61,005 bases of DNA from JAVKSL01 sp039583695. Lineage in GTDB: Bacteria; Actinomycetota; Acidimicrobiia; Acidimicrobiales; JAJPHD01. The number at the start of each line of letters is the position of its first letter. Position 1 is the first letter of the stretch. The notes beneath the pieces are model-generated. The model saw nothing but the letters and a program-made list of their open reading frames with translations, ran no database searches and was not told where the DNA came from. Where the stretch lies: assembly GCA_039583695.1 (NCBI GenBank), contig JAVKSL010000010.1, forward strand, positions 1-61,005, given 5' to 3'. The translations under genes and the position numbers were made by a program. Positions 51,459 through 60,528 of the stretch are shown here, piece by piece.

Positions 51459-52961
51459 CTAAGGTGGGCAAGCCGGTCCGTCGTCGCACGCAGCGGGCAG
51501 AGTGATCACGCAGCGGGCGCCTACCATCGCGTCTCCCATCTCGACGGTCCCGGAGTGAAGGCTGATGATCTCCCTGACGATGGCCAACCCCAGGCCCGAA
51601 CCTCCCTCATCGGCGCTGCGGGCCTCGTCAAGGCGAGTGAAACGCTCGAACACCCGCTCCCTGTCGTCGAGAGCCAGACCGTGACCGTCATCGGCCACCA
51701 CGAGGGTGACTGTTCCTTGGTTGGCGCTCAGCTCGACGCCGACGACGCTCCTGGCGTGACGCTGGGCGTTGTCGAGGAGGTTCTGAACCGCCCTGGCGAG
51801 CTGGGCCCGGTCCCCAAGGACTTGTCCGGCCGAGACGCGGTGCAGGTCGAAGCGGATCCCCTCGGACCTGAGGCGGGCCCGGCCAACCTCGGTGACCACG
51901 ACCTGGTCCAGGTCCACCAGGTCCAGGCGCAAGACCATTGCTCGCTCGTCTGCGCTCGCGAGGACCAGGAGATCCTCGACGAGGCGCTGGAGCCGGCGCG
52001 ACTCGTCCAGGGCCTCAGTGGCGATGGCTGGCCAATCGGCCCGCCTGGGATGGGCGAGGCCCACCTCCAGCATCGCTTGAATTGTGGTGAGGGGGCTACG
52101 CAGCTCGTGGGACGCGTCGGCCACGAACCGGCGCTGGCGGGTAGCCCCGTCCTCCAGGCGCTTCAGCATCGCGTTCATGGTTCTCGCAAGCCGACCGATC
52201 TCGTCGGTGGTCGCTGGCTCGGGAACACGCCGGTGCAGGTCGCGCTCGGAGATGTCTGCCACCTCGACCCGGATGGCTTCCACGGGCAGCAGCGCCCTCC
52301 CGCAAAAAACCCAGACCAGTGCGCCCACGAGCGCGGTCAACACGGGTAGTCCCGCTGCCAGGGCGAGGGCAACCGTGGTGCTGGCCGTTGTGACAGAGTT
52401 GAGGGAGGCTGCAACGATCACGGTCAGCGGGCCGGCCGGGCCAAGGTCCGACTCGCCTTTGTGGACACGGGGCGGGGCAGCTACCGTCGTGGCGACAACC
52501 AGATAGGGACCATCATTGTCCAGGTGCTCGGGATCGGTTCCCGTGTCAGGGTCGGGCACACTGGCCACCTGGTTGACGACCGTCGATCCTGTCAGGGGGC
52601 GCAGATCGACCAACGGCTTGTTCAGCACCATGCCCGGACTTGAAGCCAGGACCTGGCCGTGGGCACTGACTATCTGGGTGAAGGTATCGTCTCGGGACAC
52701 AGGCAGAGGGTCGGGGATCTCACCTTCGCTGGCTAGCGCGACCACGTTGTTGAGCTGGGAACGGGCCGCCAGCTCCACGCTGTTGCGCAGGGACGCCCCT
52801 AGAAGCCCGAGAAGCCCGATCGCTCCGAGAACGAGGGCGCAGCCGACAACGACCACCGCGGCGAGGGTCGCCCTCGAACGCACCGAGGCCAGGAGGATGC
52901 GCAAGGGGCGACGTGCTCCCGGTGGCTGGCGAGGGCGGCGACTCGAGCCCTCAGCCGCCAT
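51459..52961 (-). CDS. Two-component sensor histidine kinase
   Basis: 500 aa from ATG 52961, which overlaps the response-regulator stop; longer frames start inside that gene. Two membrane helices (about 24-50 and 190-215) bracket an extracytoplasmic sensor. HAMP domain, then H-box RFVADASHELRSPLTTIQAML, N-box NLLDNAQRHA, VADDGHGL and GGSGLGLAIVREI. The signal is unknown. Partner is the OmpR-type regulator upstream. Confidence 0.93.
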   Translation of the reverse strand: MAAEGSSRRPRQPPGARRPLRILLASVRSRATLAAVVVVGCALVLGAIGLLGLLGASLRNSVELAARSQLNNVVALASEGEIPDPLPVSRDDTFTQIVSAHGQVLASSPGMVLNKPLVDLRPLTGSTVVNQVASVPDPDTGTDPEHLDNDGPYLVVATTVAAPPRVHKGESDLGPAGPLTVIVAASLNSVTTASTTVALALAAGLPVLTALVGALVWVFCGRALLPVEAIRVEVADISERDLHRRVPEPATTDEIGRLARTMNAMLKRLEDGATRQRRFVADASHELRSPLTTIQAMLEVGLAHPRRADWPAIATEALDESRRLQRLVEDLLVLASADERAMVLRLDLVDLDQVVVTEVGRARLRSEGIRFDLHRVSAGQVLGDRAQLARAVQNLLDNAQRHARSVVGVELSANQGTVTLVVADDGHGLALDDRERVFERFTRLDEARSADEGGSGLGLAIVREIISLHSGTVEMGDAMVGARCVITLPAACDDGPACPP

Positions 52962-53658
52962 CAGCAGCCAAGCGGTAGCCAGCGCCCCGAACTGTCTCGA
53001 TGGCATGCCTGGTGAAAGGGATGTCGATCTTCTTGCGAAGGTAACGGATGTAGACCTCGACGATGTTGTCGTCCCCGTCAAAATCGAAGTCCCACACACA
53101 GTCGAGGATCTCGACCTTGGAGGACACCTCGCCTGCCCGGCGCATCAAGAACTCGAGCAGAGAGAACTCCCGGGGGCTCAGGCTCAGCGCGGTCTCGCCG
53201 CGATGGCACGTGTGCGCCGCCGGGTCCAGGAGCAGGTCGCCGGCTCTGAGCACGACCGGGCGCACCCGGGCGCCCCGACGGACCAGGGCCCGCAGGTGGG
53301 CCAACAGCACGACGTAAGAGAACGGCTTGGCCAGAAAGTCGTCGGCGCCCGTGTCGAGTGCCTCGGCCTCGTCCCACTCGCCTGCCTTGGCGCTGAGCAT
53401 GAGGATCGGGGTCCAGTCTCCGTCGTCGCGCAGGTTGGCACAGACCCGGTAGCCGTTCAGCTTGGGCAACAAGATGTCGAGAACGATCGCGTCGTAGCTG
53501 CGCTCCCGGGCATAGGCGAGTCCCTCAGCGCCGTCCGCGGCCAGGTCCACCGAGAATCCCTCGGCCCTGAGCCCGCGCTGGAGAGCGGCTGCCAGTCGCC
53601 GCTGGTCCTCGACCACCAGGATCCTCACCGCCGTGAGGCTAGGTGCTCGGGAACGCAT
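52951..53658 (-). CDS. OmpR/PhoP-family response regulator
   Basis: About 235 aa from ATG 53658 (GTG 53628, directly at VRILVVEDQ, is an alternative). Receiver domain: acidic pair ED in VVEDQRR, phospho-Asp in IVLDILLPKLNGYRV, Thr/Ser region LMLSAKAG, Lys in FLAKPFSY. C-terminal winged helix: LSPREFSLLEFLMRRAGEVSSKVEIL, VEVYIRYLRKKID, ETVRGAGYRL. It overlaps the kinase gene by 11 nt. Confidence 0.94.
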   Translation of the reverse strand: MRSRAPSLTAVRILVVEDQRRLAAALQRGLRAEGFSVDLAADGAEGLAYARERSYDAIVLDILLPKLNGYRVCANLRDDGDWTPILMLSAKAGEWDEAEALDTGADDFLAKPFSYVVLLAHLRALVRRGARVRPVVLRAGDLLLDPAAHTCHRGETALSLSPREFSLLEFLMRRAGEVSSKVEILDCVWDFDFDGDDNIVEVYIRYLRKKIDIPFTRHAIETVRGAGYRLAADGG

Positions 53659-53719
53659 CTGAGCCAGCTCTGCTGTCCGCCGTCCGCCGGACCGTCTGGG
53701 ACATTCTGGCATACTCTGA

Positions 53720-53890
53720 GAGCTCGGGCTGCTGCTGAGCGAGCATGACGCGCCGCGGGTCGTGCAGGCGTGGTTCCAGGGACTGAACCCGAACCTCGAG
53801 GACCGCTCGCCGGCCTGCCTGCTTCGCTAGGGATGTACCGGGCGCTGTACGCCTCGGCCCAACGCGTCGCCACCTTCCTCGGAACTGCGC
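53720..53890 (+). pseudogene. Remnant of an Xre/MbcA/ParS-type antitoxin
   Basis: The frame from 53720 reads LGLLLSEHDAPRVVQAWF then QGLNPNLEDRSPACLLR before TAG 53828. One frame over the text continues GDVPGAVRLGPTRRH. This resembles the C-terminal toxin-binding domain (DUF2384) of MbcA/ParS antitoxins, with a frameshift and no 5' part. The rest of 53713-54031 has another protein-like scrap ending at 54023 (WWWNQAGHPGSF, AAYWELGTNW) that I cannot place. Confidence 0.35.
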
Positions 53891-54031
53891 ACGATGCTCA
53901 ACTCGCCGCCAGCGAGCCGGATCGCTGCCTGGTGGTGGAACCAGGCGGGTCATCCGGGCTCCTTCGCTGGGCCGCAGGAGGATCACCTTGCGGCTTACTG
54001 GGAGCTGGGAACGAACTGGTAACCTATTCCC

Positions 54032-54268
54032 ATGAAAGCTGCTATCGACTCGGTCGGCCGTGTCGTGGTGCCCAAGCCTCTGCGTGACGCCCTCGGCCTC
54101 CAGCCGGGGTCCGAGGTCGAGATCTCGCGCTACGGCGCGGGTCTCCAACTGGTCCCGGCAGGTCGTACCGCGCAGGTGGTCCTCGAGGGAGGCGTCCCGG
54201 TCGTCACCGGCGATACGAGGATCGATGACGAGATCGTCTTCGGTCTCCTCGATGCCGGGCGGCGGTGA
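54032..54268 (+). CDS. AbrB/SpoVT-domain antitoxin (VapB-like)
   Basis: 78 aa. MKAAIDSVGRVVVPKPLRDALGLQPGSEVEIS is the swapped-hairpin AbrB DNA-binding domain (residues 1-45); the acidic C-terminal end likely blocks the toxin. Overlaps the PIN toxin by 4 nt (GTGA), the usual toxin-antitoxin layout. Such pairs repress their own promoter. Confidence 0.9.
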   Translation: MKAAIDSVGRVVVPKPLRDALGLQPGSEVEISRYGAGLQLVPAGRTAQVVLEGGVPVVTGDTRIDDEIVFGLLDAGRR

Positions 54269-54678
54269 GCGTCTCCCTGGCGCTCGATACCAGCGTCGCC
54301 GTACCGCTGCTGGTCCAGACCCACGCTGCCCACGCAGCCGTGGTCCGCTGGTGGGCTGGCCGGGAGGTCGCGCTGAGCGGTCACGCCTGGGCCGAGACGT
54401 ACTCGGTGCTGACTCGTCTGCCCGGTGACCTGCGCATGGCGCCGGCAGACGCTGTCCGGCTCATGGAGGACCGGTTCTCCCCGCCGCTCCTGCTCGACCC
54501 AGAGACGGCCCGTCGCTTGCCCGACGTGCTGAGTCGGTTGGAGATCGCCGGTGGTGCGGTCTACGACGCGCTGGTGGCGTTGGCCGCGGTCGAGCACAAG
54601 GTTGATCTCGCCACCCGCGATGCACGGGCCAGGGACACCTATGAAAGGGTCGGCGTTGGGGTCGTCATAGCAGGTTGA
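54265..54678 (+). CDS. PIN-domain ribonuclease toxin (VapC-like)
   Basis: 137 aa from GTG 54265. First acidic residue in LALDTSVAVPLL, Glu in HAWAETYSVLTRLPG, third in GGAVYDALVALAAV and last in DLATRDARARDTYE: the four-acid PIN active site is complete. VapC toxins cut tRNA or rRNA. Paired with the AbrB antitoxin. Confidence 0.9.
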   Translation: MSVSLALDTSVAVPLLVQTHAAHAAVVRWWAGREVALSGHAWAETYSVLTRLPGDLRMAPADAVRLMEDRFSPPLLLDPETARRLPDVLSRLEIAGGAVYDALVALAAVEHKVDLATRDARARDTYERVGVGVVIAG

Positions 54679-54776
54679 CCCAGGGTCCTGGCCGTGTGCC
54701 GCAGGGTTCCTCCTGCGAGAGCCAATGCGGCGCGGGGCGTGAGGCTATGCATGAGCCGTCGGCGTGCGCCGTCAGC

Positions 54777-54814
54777 TCGAGTACGCGTGGTCTTGTCGAG
54801 TACGCGTGGTCTTG
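54777..54814. repeat. 19-bp direct tandem repeat
   Basis: TCGAGTACGCGTGGTCTTG twice in a row (54777-54795, 54796-54814), in the non-coding stretch 54679-54921 that otherwise shows no clear gene. Confidence 0.9.
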
Positions 54815-54921
54815 CCACCTGATGCTCTACACCACCCAGGGTGGGCAGTCGTGGCAAATGACGTTGCGGTCTGCCAAGTTCAGCGCCGCTCCGCCAAGAG
54901 CCTTGCCGTCTGCTCCTCGAA

Positions 54922-55260
54922 TCACGCATAGAGGTCGGGCACGTCGATCAGTCGATCGTCGGCTTGGTCGCCGGCCTCGGACAAGGCGGCGTCGGCCGCC
55001 TCGCGCAGCCTTGTGACTGTCGCGAGGCGCGCTCTCAGGGCCCGGTCCCACGCCCCCAGTCGCAGCCTGCAGTAGGTTCGCCGGTCACCTGTCCGGGCGC
55101 GCCACTCCACCATCCCGAGCTCGAGCAAGGCGCGCACCCCGGTGCTGACGGATCCGGCGGAGAGCTCCCCGGGCGGCCTTCAGCTCCTGGGCGGTCTGCT
55201 CGGCCGGGTCGCAAACGACGAGCCATCCGAGCACCAGGACCATGCTGCGGTGCGTCCCGG
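54922..55260 (-). pseudogene. Frameshifted MarR/GbsR-type transcriptional regulator
   Basis: Reading from the right, one frame gives LGWLVVCDPAEQTAQELKAA, then after a frame change near 55161-55175 another gives ELSAGSVSTGVRALLELGMVEWR, followed by DRRTYCRLRLGAWDRAL and TRLREAADAALSEAG to the stop at 54922. Joined, this is a winged-helix regulator (recognition helix SAGSVSTGVRALLELG and wing). A single missing base would explain it. The N-terminus before about 55260 is not clear. 55260-55507 has no other convincing gene. Confidence 0.6.
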
Positions 55261-55507
55261 AGCTCAAGGGCGGCGCCGGCCGCGACGAGGGTCCACAGCA
55301 CCAGCACTGCGGCGCCGGCAATGCTGGGCGGGTGGCCTGTTGCTGCGGACCGGGCCAGGCTGGCGAGCTGATGGGACGAGAGCGCGGTCGCGATGTGGCG
55401 GACGGCGGCCGCGAAAGCACTCGTGGCCGGAAGGCCTTCGTCAGCGCCCGCGAGACGCCTCCCGTTCACTTGGAACGAGAAGCGAGAGCGCTGATATGCT
55501 TGTATGC

Positions 55508-55750
55508 ATGAGGACAACCATCAATCTGCCTGATGCGCTCGGGGAAGCCGCTAAGCGGCGGGCCGCCGACGAAGGACGCACCTTCACCAACCTGGTCGAG
55601 GAGGGCTTGCGCACGGTGCTAGCCGCACCGCTCAGGACCGACGAACCGCCCGAACTGCCGGCTTATGGCGATCCTTCCGGCCGCTTTCTTGTGGACCTGT
55701 CGGACCGAATCGCGGTGTGGGAGGCGCTGGACGCTGGCGACGGCCGGTGA
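55508..55750 (+). CDS. Ribbon-helix-helix antitoxin (VapB-like)
   Basis: 80 aa. MRTTINLPDALGEAAKRRAADEGRTFTNLVEEGLRTVL is a ribbon-helix-helix DNA-binding domain; the C-terminal part (ending WEALDAGDGR) should bind the toxin. A TATGCTTGTATGCATG stretch precedes and includes the start and may be its operator. Overlaps the toxin start by 4 nt. Confidence 0.88.
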   Translation: MRTTINLPDALGEAAKRRAADEGRTFTNLVEEGLRTVLAAPLRTDEPPELPAYGDPSGRFLVDLSDRIAVWEALDAGDGR

Positions 55751-56241
55751 TCCTTCCCGACGTCAATGTCTTGGTCTACGCCTTCCGGAGGGAGGCGATC
55801 GACCACCGCCGCTACGCCGCCTGGCTGTCCGAGACGGTCGCGGGCTCGGAGCTGGCGCTGTCCGAGACAGTCCTCACCGGGGTGGTACGCATCGTCACCA
55901 GCCCCAGGATCATGGCGGACCCCGCGCCGACGCCGGTCGCCCTGCGCTTCGTCGAGGCGTTGCGCGCCGCTCCCCGGGCTCGGCCATTGATTCCGACCGC
56001 GGCCACCTGGCAGCACCTGCGGGCAATCGCTGAACGGGACCCGCAGGTGCGCGGCTCCCTCGTGCCCGACGCTTGGCTAGCGTCGCTCGCCTTATCGCAC
56101 GGCTGCCGGCTGGCCACCGCAGATCGGGGTTTCGCCCGCTTCGACGGGCTCGACTGGTTCGTGCCCGTTCCCCCAGCCCGCACAGCTGAGGGCTGGCACC
56201 CCGGGAAAGGTGTGTTTCCACCTGGTCCACCCAATGGTTGA
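55747..56241 (+). CDS. PIN-domain ribonuclease toxin (VapC-like), second copy
   Basis: 164 aa from GTG 55747. ILPDVNVLVYAFRREAIDH, Glu in ALSETVLTGVVRIVTSPRI, Asp in LVPDAWLASLALSHGC and ATADRGFARFDGLDW complete the PIN site. The last 20 residues (Pro/Gly-rich) go beyond the usual end. Unrelated in detail to the PIN toxin at 54265. Confidence 0.9.
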   Translation: MILPDVNVLVYAFRREAIDHRRYAAWLSETVAGSELALSETVLTGVVRIVTSPRIMADPAPTPVALRFVEALRAAPRARPLIPTAATWQHLRAIAERDPQVRGSLVPDAWLASLALSHGCRLATADRGFARFDGLDWFVPVPPARTAEGWHPGKGVFPPGPPNG

Positions 56242-56383
56242 GCCGCAAACCGATGAGAGGGCTGTTTGCACGACGCTAGATCGTGATGGTCGGCTATCGC
56301 CGACAAATTGACTGCTCCCAGGCCTGAAGGCGTGGGAATCTGGGGCTCAAGCCGCCAGATGGCCGTATGCGACTCTGCGGTGG

Positions 56384-56542
56384 TCAATGTCCAACACCAA
56401 GACGGCGCGTTGGTCGTCGTTCGATGTGATACACCACTGCCCGAAGCTGCCCGGCTGTGATGCATCGATACACGGCCTCTCGGCGCAGGCCGAGGAGACG
56501 AGCGGCCTCGGTGACCGGAACGGCGAGGGGCTCCACGCTCAC
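56384..56542 (-). CDS. Excisionase-like helix-turn-helix protein
   Basis: 52 aa. GTG 56542 follows AGGAGG by 2-3 nt (a second GTG is at 56536). AVPVTEAARLLGLRREAVYR and CITAGQLRAV form the HTH of the excisionase/MerR-like small proteins. The C-terminus (ERRPTRRLGVGH) departs from the usual IGRRT-V ending, so it may be frameshifted; one frame over reads VLVLDIDHRRVAYGHLAA. It may belong to the same element as the integrase at the right edge. Confidence 0.5.
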   Translation of the reverse strand: MSVEPLAVPVTEAARLLGLRREAVYRCITAGQLRAVVYHIERRPTRRLGVGH

Positions 56543-57444
56543 GCCCTCCTGGGCCGTGTTTCCCTGTTTTCGTGCAAAGACATGGGACTATCATGCGCCA
56601 ACAGGTTCCGAGCAGGGAGTTTTGTTGTCCTGGACATGGAACTGGCCCACAGGGCGCCAAGGAAAGTATACGGCATGAGCTTCAGTACACGGCGTGGAAT
56701 GTCTTTGGTGCCCGGGCCCGTTTCATCCCCCTGAGCTGGGGGATCGCAACAGATCACAGCAATGGGAGCCGGGTAGACTACACGGCCTAGGTGTCCATGG
56801 CATTGCTGCTAGGCCACGACGACCTCTACAAGGAGCTGGGATGGGCTACACCGGCTGAAAGCTTTCGGCCCCTGGCCACGCTGGATGGCCTTGTCTGTGG
56901 CTTGGCGGACACCCGGCGCTCACCTGGAGGACTTCAGGAAGCCCCAGGTGAAGCTTCGCCCAGTCGGCCCCCTCCCGTCTCGCGGTGGCGCCGTGAGGTC
57001 GACCCGTACCCCTGAGGAACCCCCGATTCGAGGGCCGGCAGCTGGTGACCCAGAAGCGGCCACCGACTGGCTTGCCGGGGCTCCACAGCCGTCAATCGTA
57101 CAGGCCTTCCCATCCCGCAAAGTCCACTGCATATGTCGCATATGTCCCCGGAAGACGACTGGCCGGAAGACGACTTGACATAACGCGAGAGCCAGGGCCG
57201 CGGCTCGGGCACACAACCTTCGGCCCAACGCAGTCGAGCCAAACGTCCTCAAGTCGGGTCCCCATTGTGGCGAGGGTCAAGATATGACTCACGCGGGCGG
57301 GACGACAAGCAGCAACGGGTGCTGGCCACCCACCACCATGTTGGTGCAGTCCTTCAAGGGCCTGTCCGACCGAGAGGACACCGACCCTGGGGGTGAACCT
57401 GCGATGGTAGGCAGCAGCTGGCTTGCAACCGGAGCGCAGGCCTT
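56543..57444. other. Stretch with no convincing gene
   Basis: Short frames on both strands lack family motifs. 57130-57180 has small tandem duplications (CATATGTC twice; CCGGAAGACGACT twice). Base content near 56600-56790 is less GC-rich than the rest. Probably decayed accessory DNA. Confidence 0.4.
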
Positions 57445-58107
57445 TCATCCCAGCGTGTTGGTCGCTATGCGCAACCGCCTGCGAGCCTCGCAGCGTCCCC
57501 GCCGGCTGTTGGAGGACAACGTAGCCTTGGCCAAGGTGGCCCGCAGCGCCCGCAACGCCAGCACCTCTCGCAGCGCCCACATGACCCGCGCTGCGCGCAC
57601 CGTCCCGACCAGGGCCCTCACTGCCCGGCTCGTCCCCGTCGCTGGGCCGGCTTGGCCGCTCAGGCTCGGCGCAGCACGCGGGACGCGCCGGAGGGCCAGG
57701 TGGGTCCGGTTGTCAGCCTGGTCGCGCTGTCCGTGGCCCTTGCAGGGCTCCTCGCGCTGTCGGGGGGGCACCCCGATCCTCCACCAGGCAGGTCCCGTCC
57801 AGCCGGTGACCTCGAGGACGATGCGGGCCAAACCGCCCGGGACGGCGCAGATGATCTGGCACTGGACCTCGGGCAGGGCGCGCTGGGCGCGAAGGAGGGC
57901 CCTAGCCCCCGCGCAGTCTGTGAAGTCCAGGCCGACCAGGTCCAGGACCATCCTGGTGGGGCGCCGGCCCAGGGTCTCGGTCAGGAGCGCCTCCAGCTCG
58001 GCGGCGCCGGCCAGGTCGAGCTCGCCGCGAAGGACGAGGATGGCCTCGTCGTCCGAATGGACGGCTTCACGCTCAGGAGCGGGCCCCGCCCGGGTGGAGT
58101 TGGCAAT
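57445..58107 (-). CDS. STAS-domain protein (anti-sigma-factor-antagonist type), possibly damaged
   Basis: Open frame of 220 codons. Residues about 25-95 are a STAS domain: AILVLRGELDLAGAAELEALL, TRMVLDLVGLDFTDCAGARALLRAQ, then GGLARIVLEVTGW. The Ser/Thr phosphorylation site of SpoIIAA-like proteins reads Asp-Cys here (DFTDCAG). GGAGGTGA lies 4 nt before ATT 58107, and no ATG/GTG/TTG in this frame precedes the domain, so ATT may be the start. After GWTGPAW the sequence is Arg-rich and not STAS-like, suggesting a frameshift; the domain is normally about 110 aa. Confidence 0.5.
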   Translation of the reverse strand: MANSTRAGPAPEREAVHSDDEAILVLRGELDLAGAAELEALLTETLGRRPTRMVLDLVGLDFTDCAGARALLRAQRALPEVQCQIICAVPGGLARIVLEVTGWTGPAWWRIGVPPRQREEPCKGHGQRDQADNRTHLALRRVPRAAPSLSGQAGPATGTSRAVRALVGTVRAARVMWALREVLALRALRATLAKATLSSNSRRGRCEARRRLRIATNTLG

Positions 58108-58755
58108 CGCTCACCTCCGTCGATGGTCTGCAGGCGACTACCCCCAACCCGAACGAGAACGGAACGGGCGCGAGCGGCCGCGGGAGCTGGCTGGCTGCAT
58201 GGCCGTCGCCAACCTAGCGGGTGGGCCAACGGGCGGCGGCGCCACGGGCGCCCGCTCACCAGGCAGGGCCGACCTCTGCGGCCAGATAGTGGACGAGGGG
58301 CGTCCTCGTCGTAGAGCCCCAGCGAGTCGCTGAGGTAGGGGCGCTGGCGGTCGTTGAAGGAGACGACCCGAGCCCCCGTTCACCTGGACTGTCGATGATC
58401 CAGAAGGTTGAGTCTGCTGAGGCCGAAGATGCGGGTCATGGCTGAGTGGGCCACCTGGCACCACCACGACCCCACCGCGGTGGGCTACTGGCCCCGCCTG
58501 GCCAACGGCGTGGACACATACACCTCGGTTGGGTTCGTCCGGGGCAGGGCGCTGCGCTACACCGAGAACCTCTATCCCCCGGTGCCGGTCGCCATCGCCC
58601 TGAGCGTGGTGGCAGACGATCTGCCCCCCCGGCGCGCGCGGGTGCACGACGCCGCCAGCCCCCCGGGGCCGTCCCGTGTGCCTCAGGGCCCTCGCGGGGG
58701 TGGAGGTGCTGGCCGAGCTCCGTAGCGCCCGGGGCGCCTTCGACCCCGCAGCGGT
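58108..58755. other. Decayed region with protein-like scraps
   Basis: Minus strand at about 58300-58376 reads ARVVSFNDRQRPYLSDSLGL-YDEDA; plus strand at about 58440-58640 reads MAEWATWHHHDPTAVGYWP and DTYTSVGFVRGRALRYTENL. Both look like real protein text but are short and I cannot name them. No intact gene seen. Confidence 0.3.
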
Positions 58756-59191
58756 GTCGTCTTCCCGATCCATCGCAACCCGGACCTCCGCAGAGCGACA
58801 CAGCCGTCGGTGGCAGGTCTTTCCAACGTCCAGGTCATCGAGCCACTCGACCATTCCAGCTTCGCACGCCTGCTGGAGCGCTGCTACCTCGTCCTCACCG
58901 ACAGCGGTGGCATTCAGGAGGAGGCACCCAGCTTGGGCAAGCCGGTCCGGGTGATGCACGAGAACACCGAGCGCCCGGAGGCTGTAGCCGCTGGGACAGT
59001 GAGCCTCGTGGGTACTGACCCAGAACGGATCGTGGCGTCGGTCCGAGGGCCTGCAGGACGGCCCGGATGCCTACGAGGCGATGTCAGCTGCGATCAACCC
59101 CTATGTGGACGGACACGCGGCATGGCGCACCTTGGGTGCCCTGGATCATTCGTTCGGGAACGGGCCGCCACCTGACGGGTTCATTCCCTAG
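58756..59191 (+). pseudogene. C-terminal remnant of UDP-N-acetylglucosamine 2-epimerase
   Basis: VVFPIHRNPDLRRATQ, VQVIEPLDHSSFARLLERC, LVLTDSGGIQEEAPSLGKPV and ENTERPEAVAAGTVSLVGTDPERI match WecB-type epimerases. Near 59045 the frame shifts and the text continues DGPDAYEAMSAAINPYVDGHAA to TAG 59189. The N-terminal two thirds are missing. The family makes UDP-ManNAc for surface polysaccharides. Confidence 0.75.
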
Positions 59192-59253
59192 GAGGTTCCG
59201 ATCGCCTCAGCCCGAGGTCGAACGTGCTAAAGACGGCGGCGCTACCTGGTCAT

Positions 59254-59275
59254 CAATGACCCATATTAGTCATTG
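59254..59275. promoter_or_regulatory. Inverted repeat upstream of the secreted-protein gene
   Basis: CAATGAC-CCATATTA-GTCATTG, 7-bp perfect arms, 94 nt before the start at 59369, in an AT-richer patch with TATATT at about 59292. Could be an operator. Confidence 0.35.
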
Positions 59276-59368
59276 TGAGTCCCAAAAAGGTATATTCCCT
59301 GACATTTCGCCCGGAACCGAGGGTTTAGCTGGGTCAACTGGCGCTCATCATCTGCCGAGTAGAGGAAG

Positions 59369-60412
59369 ATGGTACGCCAACGGCAACGATCAGTCATTCA
59401 ACCGAGTCTCGTCAAGGCTGCTCTTGCTCTGGTCGCAACAGCTCTGTTGGGCATGACAATGCTTGCACCTCGCCCCGCTGCAGCGGCCCCGCGCCAACTG
59501 CAGCCCGCCGGGCCCTCGATCATGATCCAGGTCTCGACGTTGGCTCCGTCCTACACCCCCGCAGACCTGGTGAGCTGGCTGCAAAGGATCTGCCAGACCA
59601 GCCACGGAGGCGATCTCGTGCTGCAGGACATTGCTGTGGGGGACGGGCCCCTGCTCACGAGCTACCTGGACCCGATCGTCGGCTTCCTCCCGGGCGCCTC
59701 GGCACACCCGTGCTTCAAGCGGGTGTTCGTGGGGACAGTCGAGCCGTACTGGTCCGGACCGGGCAATGCGTACGTGCAGGGCATCGAGGACCCGGCCTTT
59801 GTCAGCCAGTACCTGGCGCGCTCTGCGAACGTTGCCGCAGAGTTCGTGGCCCGCTATCCGAAGGTGGTAACGGATTGGTACATCAGCTACGAGGCCAGCA
59901 TGAATGACCTCTACTATCCTCAGGTGCTGGCCAGCTACACGAGCATGCTCAGCTCAGCGCTGAGCACGTTTGCAGGGATACGCCCGAGGGCCAAGGTCCT
60001 GTGGTCGCCTGCATTTTGGTATCCCTACTCGGTTTACAGCCAGAACACGCTGGGCATGACTACCCTGCGCCAGAACCTGACTCAGCTCTTCACCACCCTT
60101 GCTAGGGTAGGTAGCGGTATCGACGTGGTGGACCTGCAGGACTATGTCGCCGGCTCGGGCTGCCAGCCCGTGGACAACCAGGTGACGCCCGCCGACGCAG
60201 TGGGTTGGGCCCGGTTCCTTGAGGGTCTCGGCGTCGTACCGCAGGTATCCCTCAACACAGAGCAATACGCCCTGGACTGCGCCACCGGGGGCATAGGCCC
60301 CGGTGACCCGACCGAGGTGCTTGCCCGCGAGGCGTTCTACCAGTCGCAGGGGGTGGAGCTCGGGCCTGCGTTCGAGATCCGCTACTGGGTGGTCACCCAT
60401 TCGCTGGTGTAG
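59369..60412 (+). CDS. Secreted protein, possible glycoside-hydrolase-like barrel
   Basis: 347 aa. ATG 59369 has GAGGAAG just upstream. Signal peptide: basic MVRQRQR, hydrophobic AALALVATALLGMTMLA, then APRPAAAAP with a likely cleavage near residue 40. The mature part has alternating strands and helices (VVTDWYISYEASMNDLYYPQ, RAKVLWSPAFWYPYS, IDVVDLQDYVAGSG, GLGVVPQVSLNTEQY), suggesting a TIM barrel like DUF4434-type glycosidases, with Glu in SYEAS and Asp in DLQDY as possible acids. This is a weak guess. It looks intact amid decayed neighbours. Confidence 0.75.
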   Translation: MVRQRQRSVIQPSLVKAALALVATALLGMTMLAPRPAAAAPRQLQPAGPSIMIQVSTLAPSYTPADLVSWLQRICQTSHGGDLVLQDIAVGDGPLLTSYLDPIVGFLPGASAHPCFKRVFVGTVEPYWSGPGNAYVQGIEDPAFVSQYLARSANVAAEFVARYPKVVTDWYISYEASMNDLYYPQVLASYTSMLSSALSTFAGIRPRAKVLWSPAFWYPYSVYSQNTLGMTTLRQNLTQLFTTLARVGSGIDVVDLQDYVAGSGCQPVDNQVTPADAVGWARFLEGLGVVPQVSLNTEQYALDCATGGIGPGDPTEVLAREAFYQSQGVELGPAFEIRYWVVTHSLV

Positions 60413-60528
60413 TCGAGGGGTGCGGTCGAGGGGGAAGGGCTCCCGGTAGGGTCCGGCTGCGTGGAGCGCGACTGCGTGGGAGCGCACAGTGGGCGCCGAG
60501 CCAGGCGCAACCTGATGACGGGGAGCTG

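Noticed and set aside
53639..54148. 169-codon minus-strand frame upstream of the AbrB antitoxin
   Set aside because: No motifs, and it covers the response-regulator start and the antitoxin gene in antisense.
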